A DNA stretch of 64,000 nt from assembly GCF_905220565.1 (NCBI RefSeq), contig NC_059404.1, positions 15,900,472 through 15,964,471 on the forward strand, read 5' to 3'. Made by a program: the position numbers and the translations under genes. This document shows, one piece after another, positions 31,505 through 42,260 of this stretch. Source of the stretch: Melitaea cinxia. Its lineage: Eukaryota; Arthropoda; Insecta; Lepidoptera; Nymphalidae. Positions within the stretch are counted from its first letter, which is position 1, and the number at the start of each line of letters is the position of its first letter. The notes under the pieces were generated by a model. That model was not told the origin of the DNA and did not search any database. It saw nothing but the letters and a program-made list of their open reading frames with translations.

Positions 31505-34500
31505 TTAAGGACGAATATTATTCATAATCCACGGAACATAAGACGCAACGTTGACGTAAAATGCTACACGTGTGGTTTCGCACGTTTTGTTCCCTAAGTA
31601 CGATGCAAGACCTACTAGAGTGTTGCCATTGAATAGAGGACCTCCCGAATCACCCTGTAAAGTACATGCGTATAAGTATAAAATAGAAATAAAAAAGTAT
31701 GTGTGTCAGCTTCGACGCACGACTGGAGTTTACTCCTTCAGATTAACTGTCTAATTAAGCACAAAAAAGCCTTGTCTAAGAAACAGATTAAAACCAAATC
31801 AAATGGGAAATAAACGAATCTAATAACGCCACCCTTCCCATTGGGTTCCGATAGATGGCGTTATTAAAAACTTCGTCGTTTATCGGAACAATACTGCATT
31901 AAGATAGATGGCTTGACTAGCCCGATGGCGCAGTTTGTAGTGACCCTGCTTTCTGCTCCGAGGGTTGTGGGTTCGATTCCCACCCCGAGTCTGGGTGTAA
32001 TATAAATATTTATTTATATATTTATATATGTATTATTTATAAGTATGTTTATCGAAAAAAAAAATATGTAGCTATATACCAGTCGGCTGTTACCTATAAC
32101 ACAAGCATTAAGTTGCTTACTTTAGGAACAGACGACCGTGTGTGTATTGTGTAAATATTTATTTATTTATTTATTATTTATTTATTAAGATAGATGGCGT
32201 TACGACAAAACTTATTATAACGAGGTCATTCGTTCAGTAGATTTTCTCCACATATATTGTTCATACCGGGTGCTTTATATGAAAATCGATTCTTAGGGAG
32301 TAAACTAAACTAAAAAAAAAAATGAAAATCGATTCTTAGGGAGTAAACTCCAAATAGAGTGTGCTTTAGACCACACGACTGAAGTAAAACTTTCTATCTT
32401 CACTAACTTATATTTCCCTCTCAACTTCCGTTCGCCTTACCCGATTACACTTTTCGTAACGCTCTCGTCACGCTTTGACCAGCTTACTTTCCAAGTCAAG
32501 CGTAAAGAATTTTTACTTCTAAAAAACATGTAGATTCGCTATCATCTGTATTTTGGTGCCTACACGCTACTCCACGCGGTTCTCGTTGTCGACTGTAGGT
32601 ACTAGGTGTTGATACTTATGTCGTCTTTATTTTGAACAACTAACACAGGCTTTTATATTTCTACGTTCAAAATGAGATGTTTATGAATCAGTAGTAATTT
32701 AATATAACTGTGTCATTTTTGAAATATATATAAACTTACATAGCAAATACTGGGTAAGTCCCCTTTTCTTTTCGCGCAGGTAGTCGACGCCTCCAACAAG
32801 TTCATATTTAGTTGCGCATAGTTCTGCATCGCCGGAAAGTTCGAACTGAGGCACTCTTGCGTTGTCAATCTAATAAGATCTACCTTTTTCAAATATATTG
32901 TTGCGCTTCCTGTCTGAAATTGATAAAATATGTAAAATAATAAAAATTATTTTTAATAATAATGTAATACTAGCAGTTGCTGGTTGCTACATATTTCAAA
33001 TTTAAACAGGACATACGTGACAAGCACCACCGCTCTGGTGTAGTGTAGTTGTACAAATATTTCTTTCCAATTTGGACGTCTATCCCTGTGGGTTTCCCCA
33101 ACATTCCTCGGAGAGAATGATAAGCCTTCGGCCCCGGTTGTTATCATAAATATCTGATAGTGATCGGTACTCATTGCAGGGAACATATCTGCCAATCCGA
33201 ATTATATCCGCCGCCAGCGTGATGAATTAAGTTCCGATCCTTCTTCTACATGGAGAAAGAAGCCTATGCCCAGCAGTGGGATGTTACAATTTGAATGCGA
33301 ATGCGACAAGCACCAGGTTTTGAGTTCAAAAACAACCATCGCAATCGACACACCCATTAAAAATCAATGAGATAAAATACATAAAAATACAGTAACATTG
33401 AGAACCTCCTCCTTTTTTTTAAATCGGTTAAAAATAAGTATTCGTTACCTCATCTCTTCCTCTGCCAATGACTTTCACGTTAGTGTCTGACATGGGATAC
33501 ATCGGTAGGTTGATAGGTTGAACTTTATCGGAGAATGTCAGGGGAGATTCTAGTCTGATCAAGGCTATATCATGGATTGGTAGAACATATATTTTGAATT
33601 CGGTAAGTAAGTTTAACAATTGATAGTTTTCGTGTACGATAACTTTATTGTACGAAACTTGAAGGCTGTTATCGAAGCTTTCGCCACCGACATAAACGTA
33701 GCCTATTTCGTTTGAACTGAAAAACGTACGACAAAATATAGTATACACATTTACTGCTATTATTAATGGACGTCAACATCGAGTATTGTAGATTTATAGA
33801 TAAAATGATTCAGAGGTGTTTATTGGATATTATAGATATGTAATTTGAAAACGAACGCACTATTTATGTTAAATGTTTGGCTAAGAGAAAGACCAAATCA
33901 ATAAAAAAATTAAGTTTTTTTAGTACGCGTAATGTTCTAGAAAATAAAATAAAAATTAATTGCCAGAAATTTATAAATTTTAGTAACAATAACGCTTATA
34001 TTCTCTTGTTCAATTGTCTGTCTCTCTAATTTTTTTTTTATACAATAGGTCGGCAAACGAGCGTACGGCTCACCTGATGGTAAGAGATTACCGTAACTTA
34101 TAGACGCCTGCAACACCAGAAGCATCGCAAGCGCGTTGCCGACCCAATCCCCAATCCCCCCCCAGGGGCTCTGGTCACCTTACTCACCAACAGGAACACA
34201 ATACTGCTTGAAAGCAGTATTATTTAGCTGTGATCTTCTGTAAGGTCGAGGTACTTCCCCAGTCGGGCTGCTCCATATTTTGAGCAAGAAATTCCTGCTG
34301 TGCCCTACCTCAGTTAGTTGCTTGAAAGAAATATTATTTAGCTGTGATGCTCTGTAAGATACGACTCCGGTTAATTTCACCTGTCTGTTTAATCAGCTGG
34401 ATCTACTATATAAATAATATTTTTTCTCCTTTATTCTGTCCATCAAAGTTCGTTGACAACAGAGGCACCACAATCTTTCAACTTACTGTTGTCCTGAGAC

Positions 34501-35502
34501 GCAATGTGCTGCGGTTAATATCCAAATATCAGAAATAATGGCTGCACCACAGGTTCCCACCATCCCTCTCGGCTCTTCGTACTCGATACGAAGAGCGGCG
34601 TAGAAAGGATAGTCCTCTATTTTCACATCCTCTCCATACAGAATACGTTCTTGAAAATCATTTACTATAAACATTTATGATAATATAAATAATAATGATA
34701 ATTATCTAATATACGTTGTCAAAAGTTGATGCTAATGTTAAACTTTTCCAATGTTAAATAATTATATTAGACGTTAGCTTCACGTCCGCGGCTTAACCTG
34801 CGCGCATTACATACACACACATTACATGTACTGTGTGGCTATGGTACTAAAGAATATGGCCACCCCCTCTCTTCCCGTGGGTGTCGTAAGAGGCGACTGA
34901 GGGATAACACGGTTCCGCTATCGTCTTGGAACTTAAAAAGCTGACCGGTAGCGGGATAACCATCCAACTGCTGGCTTTGAAATACACAGGCCGAAGACGG
35001 GCAGCAGCATCTTCGGTGCGACAAAGCCAGTACTGCGGTCACCAACCCGCCTGCCCAGCGTGGTGACTATGGGCAAAACACATGAGTTCACGATATTTTT
35101 GGCGCAAACTTGTGGAGGCCTATGTCCAGCAGTGGACTCTATAGGCTGTAATGACATTACATGTACACACACAGCGCGCATTACACAGTTTGACCTTCTC
35201 GTTTTCACCTGTTAAAATATAGCCAACGCTACTCAGTGATAATTCAGCCTTCTATTGGTGGCTAAATTTTTAGTATTTGTGTGTGACCAGTTCAAAAAAA
35301 ATCTATTCCCTTTATAATATTAGTACAGATGTCTCAACGAAATTTTCATAATAATGTAAGAGATTGAAACAAGTAAATCATAAATGTAGTCAAATATCGT
35401 AACTTGAAAAAAAAATTAAAAAAAATTAAACTTACAAGAAAAAGTTGGTTTTGCCAAAAACAAAGTTATAAGTAAATTCAGAAACATCAAAAGCGGAGCC
35501 AT
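31505..35502 (-). CDS. Secreted chymotrypsin-fold serine protease (gene C)
   Basis: Five minus-strand exons: 35502-35436, 34664-34487, 33716-33449, 32913-32740 and 31654-31505, giving 278 aa with GT-AG junctions and phases 1, 2, 0, 0. Signal peptide about residues 1-22 (MAPLLMFLNLLITLFLAKPT start), propeptide ending R29|ILYG. Triad H76 (LTAAHC), D131 (HDIAL), S232 (GDSGGP, where A and B have GDSGSP). S1 pocket reading: Ser189, Ile190, Leu216, Ala226; Tyr at 192. Two loops are longer than in gene B: one before the first disulfide Cys (IEYEEPRGMVG) and one before the catalytic Asp. Coding sequence is intact, but a retrotransposon lies 16-20 bp after the stop and separates it from its likely poly(A) signal. 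Introns carry a SINE, a family M copy and a LINE-tailed retroposon. Confidence 0.9.
31917..32180 (+). repeat. tRNA-derived SINE, full copy in gene C intron 4
   Basis: Head GCCCGATGGCGCAGTTTGTA, B-box GTGGGTTCGATTCCCACCCC, body with GGCTGTTACCTATAACACAA and GTTGCTTACTTTAGGAACAG, ending in TTTATTTATT repeats. A close copy in reverse lies at 45685-45925. Confidence 0.75.
32278..32520 (+). repeat. Local duplication plus dispersed repeat
   Basis: GAAAATCGATTCTTAGGGAG occurs twice, about 45 bp apart (near 32280 and 32325). A copy of the 2240-2420 family follows (32350-32520). The same GAAAATCGATTCTT sequence is found at 37338, where a family M copy interrupts it. Confidence 0.6.
33022..33305 (+). 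repeat. SINE copy in gene C intron 3
   Basis: CCGCTCTGGTGTAGTGTAGT head remnant, then CATTCCTCGGAGAGAATGAT, CGGCCCCGGTTGTTATCAT and CCTATGCCCAGCAGTGGGAT; same family as 5570-5905. Confidence 0.65.
34037..34320 (-). repeat. Family M repeat copy in gene C intron 2
   Basis: Near full length, with a C-rich CCAATCCCCCCCCAGG variant. A second short piece of the same family (34321-34375, CTTGAAAGAAATATTATTTA and AGCTGTGATGCTCTGTAAG) is joined to its end. Confidence 0.75.
34832..35153 (+). mobile_element. LINE-tailed retroposon with 13-bp target duplication
   Basis: 322 bp in gene C intron 1, flanked by ACATTACATGTAC at 34819-34831 and 35154-35166. Head TGTGGCTATGGTACTAAAG, middle GGCCGAAGACGGGCAGCAG, tail GGAGGCCTATGTCCAGCAGT and GGCTGTAATG. 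The tail is homologous to the 3' coding end of the LINE fragment at 58371-58600. Opposite in strand to gene C. Confidence 0.85.
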
Positions 35503-35525
35503 CTTCAACGTTCCCGTAAGGATAA

Positions 35526-35557
35526 TGAAACGTTCTTATTACTGAGCCATTTTTATA
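35526..35557 (-). promoter_or_regulatory. Putative core promoter of protease gene C
   Basis: On the minus strand TATAAAA (35557-35551) and TCATTA with A at 35526, 31 nt apart, 24 nt before the ATG at 35502. A TCAGT at 35545-35541 is too close to the TATA box to be its partner. Confidence 0.4.
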
Positions 35558-36596
35558 TTAATCTTTTATCCATACTTAATATAATAAAATTGTTTGTTTC
35601 TTTGTACGAAGTAATCAAAGATAATAACAATTTGATTTCATATTATATATTCTTCGGACAACAAACTTACATAATGAGATCGTATTATAGGCTGTAAAAC
35701 ATTACGTTGTAACTCATAATATATTCACACAAAGAGTAAGGATTTAGGCTGTACGACTCCACATGTAACTCATGACACACTATGCAATGAAGAAGGAGGG
35801 TAAAATCACGTAGTCATTCATAGTGTAACTACAAATTGAGTAAGAATATAGGCTACGAAACATCACGTTTTTCCACATAATACCGAAAAAAACTAATAAT
35901 TATTAATACATACTTAAAAGCATGCAATATCGCGCAAAATTACTAGTGTGAAAAAGAACGAACAAATTCCTGTGATAACACAAAATTTATATTTGAAGCA
36001 TTTGTACTAGTATTTTGAATAGGTACGTATTTTAATATCACTCGTGTCCTTGTACTCAGACTTAGACCTTGTTGAAACCTATATATAGCTAACTGTACCC
36101 ATGACTTTCTTTACTACTACCTAGGTACCTAGTAAATACCTAGGTTCACCGTTCTAGGTTACCGTAAGTTCAAAGATTTCTGTATAATTTGGGTTTTAAG
36201 TTATTTAGATATTATTTTTGTGAATATTGTCTGTAAAAAATTATAAATTAACAAACAAAGTCTTTTTACATAATAGTAATAGATTTCGACTAGAAACTCC
36301 GCAGTTACTCTTTTGAAAATAATAATATAAGCTGTTATAACTGTGTTAATTACATATTGCCTATATAAACAATCGTATCGATATCGATCCCGCGATCGTC
36401 AACCCATCAGCTAATTGCACGCCTCAGATTAAATAATATTTTTTTCCATTTTGAAACGTAAAGCTGTCTGTATCTGTTACTTTATGTCTTTCACTCGAGG
36501 TTTTTACTGAAGTAATATCTTTTTTTTTTACTAAAACCTCTGTGGTGTTCCTTCGCGGGCGGAATCACAAGGACGCGGTTGCACTTCCGCGATACT
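35558..36596. other. Region upstream of gene C
   Basis: 35690-35880 has repeated GAGTAAG-ATATAGGCT and GTAACTCAT-type phrases that look like decayed Helitron sequence. 36110-36160 has an AGGTACCTAGTAAATACCTAGG palindromic run. No gene seen. Confidence 0.35.
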
Positions 36597-36830
36597 GCGG
36601 TAATATTCTGCTCAAATCTGAAGCAGCCAGATTAGGGAAGTACCTCGAACTTGCAGAAGATGTGTTGTGTTTCTGATGGTGATTAAGGTAACCCAAGCTC
36701 CGGGGGGAATGGAGGTTGGGTCGGCAACGTGCTTGGGACGCTTTTGGTGTTGCAGACGTCTATAGGCTACGGTAACCGCTTATCAGGTGAGCCGTATGCT
36801 TCTTTGCGACCTAATTGTATAAATAAAAAC
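36597..36830 (+). repeat. Family M repeat copy, forward, eroded
   Basis: CTGCTCAAATCTGAAGCAGC, GGGTCGGCAACGTGCTTGG, GTCTATAGGCTACGG, GGTGAGCCGTATGCTTC, ending TGTATAAATAAAAAC. Confidence 0.65.
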
Positions 36831-37132
36831 AATAAAAAAAATAACTCGACCAAATATATAGCATATAACAGAAAGTCAGATAGAACGTCTGTGATTAAAA
36901 ATACAAAATTATTAAAATAAAAATTTAAAATTTAAAATATTTCGTTTAAAATATAACCAAAAATAAAATAATACATTTTGCTGACAATACCGCAGATGCA
37001 ATAAACGAAACGAATGATATGTTTATACAAATAAAAGAAAATAAAATAAGTTTTATACAATGCGTTATGGTTGTGTCTTTCTGGTGAACAGTCACAGATA
37101 CTCGTTTAGGAAGCTACATACTATATAACATA

Positions 37133-37292
37133 CTAGCTGTCCCCTCCGGTTTCACATAAAACAATAGTCTATCGCCTTCCTCGGTAATTGAACTATCCAA
37201 CACAAAAATAATGTTCCAATTCGAGCCAGTAACTGAGATTAGCGCATTCAAACAATCAAACAGGTTCAGCTTTGCAGCTTTATAATATTTCC
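37133..37292 (-). mobile_element. Helitron-like element, minus strand
   Basis: Left edge A|CTAGCTGTCCCCTCC is a reversed GGGGACAGCTAG|T end. The right part reads on the minus strand ATATTATAAAGCTGCAAAGC and GCGCTAATCTCAGTTACTGG, as in 17805-17930 and 46421-46692. Pieces of family M and another repeat follow. Confidence 0.5.
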
Positions 37293-37349
37293 TGCTCAAA
37301 ATATGGTAGCCCGACTTCATAAAGTCGTCCTTATATGAAAATCGATTCT

Positions 37350-37634
37350 TTTTTTATGTCAGTAGTTCGGCTAACAAGCGTACGGCTCACCTGATGGTAA
37401 GCGATTACCGTAGCTTATAGACACCTGCAACACCAGAAGCATCGCAAGCGCGTTGCCGACCCAATCCCCAATCCCCCCCAGGAGCTCTGGTCACCTTACT
37501 CACCAACAGGAACACAATACTGCTTGAAAACAGTATTATTTAGCTGTGGTCTTTTGTAAGGTCGAGGTACTACCCCAGTCGGGCTGCTCCAGATTTTGAG
37601 CAGGATATTCCTGCTGTGCCCTACCTCAGTTAAG
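37350..37634 (-). repeat. Family M repeat inserted into another repeat
   Basis: Full-length minus-strand copy. On its left is GAAAATCGATTCTT and on its right GGAGTAAACTCC, two halves of a sequence that is continuous at 32325-32355. This comparison of filled and empty sites gives insertion boundaries for the family. Confidence 0.75.
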
Positions 37635-37859
37635 GAGTAAACTCCAAAAACTCCAAAACATGTTACGAATATTTCAACTCCACGTATTTGACAGTCCGCA
37701 AACAGAACGTTTGTCGAAACAGCTAATCACTAAATATATCGACCTTCTTTTTATATTTACATGTATAAATATTCCATAAAATAAAACTCTGTATTTCTTA
37801 CTCTTGAAAGAGACTAATAATGAAATAAAAAATTACTGCCACTCAAAATTACAATCTCA

Positions 37860-38420
37860 TTACCGTCACCGGAACCCATTACGCATTCTCTCTACGCTCA
37901 AAAGGCTCCGAATATTCGGTTACGGAGCTTTGATCTCGGCGGCCATTTTTGACCCCGTAGGGAAACTTGAAGGAAAATTCTTAGTATCGAATAAAAATTG
38001 GTCATTTGATCACAATATTATCAACTTGACAGAGGTCATGTTTTAAACAATTTGTGTTATTGTTTTTATTTATGTATTTTATATTATATTGACACGCGAA
38101 TTATAAAAGCGACAGCCGAAGGTTGCAAAAAAAAGCAAAGATTTATTTAAAATTAAATTTATCATAACTAAATTATAATTAATTAATTACACGTGACAAT
38201 TGTTCGATGCGAGAAACAAGAGTGACTTAAAATTAAAGATCGCTCAGTTGGAGCATCGGGTTGTTTTGGGTTCTTCGTGTTGGGTCGTTTCACACGGTGC
38301 CCAGGTACGATGCTCAGGTGCGATGCCATGGTGGGAAAGTTTCGTAATAACCTCCGGCTACCGATGCGAGACGTGGGAATGGTTCGAAGCAAACTCCGGT
38401 CAGCAACTCCCGGCGTAGAG
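37860..38420. repeat. Dispersed repeat and GC-rich segment
   Basis: 37860-37960 is the reverse copy of 17590-17700. 38270-38420 (CACACGGTGCCCAGGTACG, GATGCTCAGGTGCGATGCC) is richer in G+C than its surroundings and has a small unrecognised open frame on both strands. I could not assign it. Confidence 0.4.
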
Positions 38421-38774
38421 CGTTTCGTAACACGCGTGTAATGGAAACATTCTTGTTGTTTGTAGTAACCAGTTCGCATTAAGTAGTCTCATTGGAATGT
38501 ATTATAGCCTGCGTTTCACGCAATACATATTATTAGTATTATTACATTTAGCCTAGCCTTAATGAACACTTATTGTAACTTGACAAATATTTGTTCTTGA
38601 TTAGCGAACAACAAAAAAACACAAAAAGCTAAAAGTTTATGATATTGTTAAACTAAAAATAAAGTAAGTACTTTAGTAAAAAAAATTGTTTTATTAATGG
38701 TGTTAAATACTTCATCCGTGAAATATCTTTTCAAATTCTGTATTAAAGCAATTGAACTAAAATATTCCGTCACA

Positions 38775-39188
38775 TTTTTCAGTTCAAAAAAGAAGAAGGT
38801 TACTCAAATTCGACCGTTAATATATATATATATTTTTTTTATTTATATTCGGGGATAACTTCGTCGTTTATGAACCGATTTTGATATATTTTTTTGGAGA
38901 GGAGACAACCCTGGAGTGGTATCATGATAAGAAAACCAGGATCTGATGAAGGGATCCCAGAGAAATCAAGGGAAACTCTCGAAAATCCGCATAACTTTTT
39001 ACTGGGTGAACCGATTTTGATGATTTTTAATTTAATCAAAAGCCGATGTTTATCATGTCGTCACATTTAAATTTCATCGAGATCTGATTACAAGTTTTCG
39101 AGTAATCTTTGATAATGCGTATTTATTTGTCTATTTTTTCGTCTACCTACGTTCTAATAATTGAAGTCGGTTTGTTTTCGTTCAATTA
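38775..39188 (+). mobile_element. AACCGACTTC element copy
   Basis: Left end altered (TTCAGTTCAAAAAAGAAGAAGG), body typical (CGGGGATAACTTCG, GGAAACTCTCGAAAATCCGC, ACTGGGTGAACCG), right end ATTGAAGTCGGTTTG. Confidence 0.7.
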
Positions 39189-39284
39189 TGTAGTTATCTA
39201 TTTATCAATCGCAAAGAACATACAAGAATAGTAAAAACAGACGCTAAGTGCCCTTTTAACACGTCTATAAATAAAATTGTAATT

Positions 39285-39420
39285 TCTTCAAAGAGAAGCG
39301 AGCGTCACGGCTTTATTAATAAATTAGGAACTCGCATTAATTACTCGGGACCGACTTCGATGACGTTCGGTATCAAAAATATTTACGCTTTTGGAAGAAA
39401 ATTGTACTCCTCTACTAATT
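39285..39420 (-). repeat. Dispersed repeat shared with 15925-16075
   Basis: GCGAGCGTCACGGCTTTATT, ATTAATTACTCGGGACCGAC and TCGATGACGTTCGGTATC are the reverse complement of the block at 15925-16075. Confidence 0.6.
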
Positions 39421-39649
39421 GAGTTTCTTTACCGATATTTTTTTTCATCACTTCTCAAACTTAAATAACATAAAGAATGTGTGCAATTGTGCGCGGCAGA
39501 AGTGAATCTTGATCGTTGGAAGGTAGGCCGTTGTGTTTTATCAGCGATAATCACGGTCTCGTAAAAAAGGTCATAAGCGCCATGCAAAACGCGTCGCATA
39601 CGCGTTTTGAGCAGTAATGTACAAAAATGTACAAATGTAAAAAATTACA

Positions 39650-40321
39650 AAAGTCCGCTCCGAGAGGGAGCTAGTTTTTTTTTTGTAAAGTTTTTCGTAT
39701 ATTATCAAGGATCAGTTTGATGATTGATGACTTTAAAGTATACAGGATTTTAAAACTACAGTACAACGATGTAAACTAAAACGTATTTAAATTTTAACTC
39801 CTAACAAGTTTTGAAGCAAACAGGCGGGTTCCCCGATGGCGAGGCGTAAATATTTTTCTCCTAGTCATCAGTTACCCTTTACCCAGACACAGGACGCGTC
39901 CATTAGCGTTAGTTCGGCAGTTAATATTCGTCGGTAATAAGAAGTTAATTCTGACGGCCTACGGGAAAAAGTTTATCTAAATCGATGACTTTCTATTTTG
40001 TTTACACGTGAAAAGAAAAACAATAATTAGTATGTCTTTTGAAAATGCATTGGAGTCTGGCCACAGTAGACGGTCGTTCCACTAACATGTTTTTTGTTTG
40101 CCATTAAATGTTAGTCGCGATGTGGGTGTTTGGCTTTTGTGTTATCTGTGTTTTTGACTTGGTCTTCATTACAACATTATATCAGCAGTTATTTTATGTT
40201 GTATCTTGACTTATACTTTTTTGTGTCATATTATCAAAAATTTACGGAAGCGTAATAAAAAGCGTAAATTTTATTTACACTTTATTGAATAACACGGTTT
40301 AATCTACATACATGTTTAGTT
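39650..40321 (+). repeat. Left copy of a roughly 670-bp inverted repeat
   Basis: From TACAAAAGTCCGCTCCGAG to ACATACATGTTTAG. Its reverse complement, about 85-90% alike by eye over the whole length, is at 47855-48527. Shared landmarks: GATGATTGATGACTTTAAAG, ACGCGTCCATTAGCGTTAGT, CAGTAGACGGTCGTTCCACT, TTGTATCTTGACTTATAC. No long reading frame, no terminal inverted repeats seen. Confidence 0.8.
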
Positions 40322-40539
40322 ACGACTATGTAGATTGCCTTTAGAGTTATGTTTGACTCTTATCTACTGTAGACAGATGTTTCTTACTTACACCAACTTT
40401 GTAAAAACAATAATCCTTCTTTGGAGTAGTATCGTAAATAGTTAAAGCAGTTGGATGTATATCCGTTTATAACTAATTCTGAATCGGAAAAAGGGGGTGA
40501 TTAAAGGTACACTGTCTTAAGGGATGGGTTTCTATTCTT

Positions 40540-40680
40540 CTGCTCTATTCTAGTGCTTGCTGTTCCGCGGGTTGCGGGTTCGATTCCCGCCTGAGTCTGA
40601 GTGTGTAATATTTGTATTTATATATTTATATATGTATTATTTCTATGTATATTTATCCAAAAATGCTTGTTAATTGTTCG
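40540..40680 (+). repeat. tRNA-derived SINE, partial
   Basis: B-box GCGGGTTCGATTCCCGCC followed by GTGTGTAATATTTG and the TATGTATTATTTCTATG body. The 5' end is eroded. Confidence 0.6.
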
Positions 40681-41360
40681 TTGCTTACTTTCTGCTGCTA
40701 TAAAATTAATGCCACAAAGTTCAGTTACAATTTATACCAGCAATCACTGCCTTGTCTTACAGGCCATATTTTTGGCGTAGTCTGGGCGTTTCTGTATGTT
40801 TAATGTGTTTCCGGACCGAAACAGAAGAATCTCCTTCTGGAGGCCGTTGAGTATGGAGCGTTTATTTTCTTTTTCATTTTTTTTTTTATTTATGAGATAG
40901 TATTTCAAGATCCCATATAGTTAATTGTAGTAACGGATGATCAAGATTTCATATTCGTTTAGATGTATGTGGTAAGAAGTGGTTTGTAAAGCATCTTTAA
41001 TGAAACAAAACAGAGATTCATTAATACTTACTATCGTTATTCAAATTAAATTAAGGATTTTATATGAAGCTAAACGAGAGCTTTGAGAAACGTTGCCCGA
41101 TAGTCTGTTTAATTAATAAATTTGCCAGCGTATAATTTCTCGGGATGAAAATAAAGCGATTCTGTTATTCTTTTGTTAATTCGCAAACATCGAGGTCGCA
41201 GTTTGAGTTTTGTTTCTAGAATGTGGTCCCGGGAACATTTTTTAACACTGAAATCCAGGGATCAAAAACTTTCAATGCTTAGTTTTGTATAATTGATTAC
41301 TTTTTTTACATTTGAATACAAAAGGTTAATGCGAGTGCAGAATTAACACATTTTAACTGT

Positions 41361-41713
41361 ATTTAATGAAACACTTTTTTCGGATTTTATCGCGGTTTAT
41401 TATTAACTTTTGATTCCCGACGTTTCGGATACTTTACAGCAACCATAGTCACGGGAGGACTGAGGTGTCAGACGTCCTAACGTTACAAAGTTATTCGAAA
41501 CTACCCGACATACATCAATATTTTATTTAGTCCTATCTACGCAGAATTACTAATTGAGTCTTTAATCTGTGGTAAATTATGCTTGGTTTTTGATTTAATT
41601 ATATTAATAATGGGGTCCCAAGCAGCTGGTAATTGCCAGCCTCAATATCGAATCTCAGCTCAATAGAGAAGATGGCTGAATGGTGGCTGATGGAAAAAAG
41701 TGTTTCATTAAAT
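41361..41713. mobile_element. Element with 21-bp terminal inverted repeats
   Basis: ATTTAATGAAACACTTTTTT begins the left end and its exact reverse complement ends the element on the right (41693-41713). CCCGACGTTTCGGATAC and GTCACGGGAGGACTGAGGTG are the landmarks. ACATTTTAACTGTA lies at 41348-41361 and again at 41746-41759, so the true unit may be a little longer, with a 14-bp duplication. Confidence 0.6.
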
Positions 41714-42065
41714 GAGTAAAATTCGCGTAAACATTAGAAAACAATACATTTTAACTGTAGTTCATTTTCACTCATTACTTATTTAATATAATGTTTAAAA
41801 ACGAAATACATTTTGAAAATTTATTTTTAAGTTAATCATTGTATACGATACCTAATAACCGCGCCACTGTTAGTGGATGCAGAATGCTAAATAAGTTGAT
41901 TGCAAATTTATAATAAATTTTGCATTTCATTATGTTAAAATAAACGGGTATTTACATTTTGTATTAATTTTCTATAGATATAATATTATTTTTAATTTAA
42001 TTAGTGCCTATTATACCAGTGGTAGATTAAGTTTATCCTTTAAATAAATTACTTATAAACTTTAA

Positions 42066-42260
42066 CACACTTCAGCCTGTCGCAGCCCACTGCTGGAAAT
42101 AGACCTCTATAAGTTCGCGCCAAAAATGACGTGAACTCATGTGTGTTGCCCATAGTCACCACGCTGGGGGTTGCTGGTTTTGTCGCACCGAAGACGCTGC
42201 TGCCCGTCTTCGGCCTGTGTATTTCAAAGCATAGATTAGATTAGATTAGATTAGATAGAA
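42066..42260 (-). mobile_element. LINE-tailed retroposon, partial, and (ATTAG)n
   Basis: 42066-42230 carries the tail and middle (GCCCACTGCTGGAAATAG, GACGTGAACTCATGTG, GAAGACGCTGCTGCCCGTC). It breaks at TTCAAAGC and is followed by five ATTAG units at 42235-42257. Confidence 0.6.

Noticed and set aside
35541..35545. TCAGT as initiator of gene C
   Set aside because: It lies only 14 nt from the TATA box; the TCATTA site 31 nt away fits better.
38183..38479. Overlapping frames of about 70-100 aa on both strands
   Set aside because: They arise from a less AT-rich repeat-like segment and no domain is visible.
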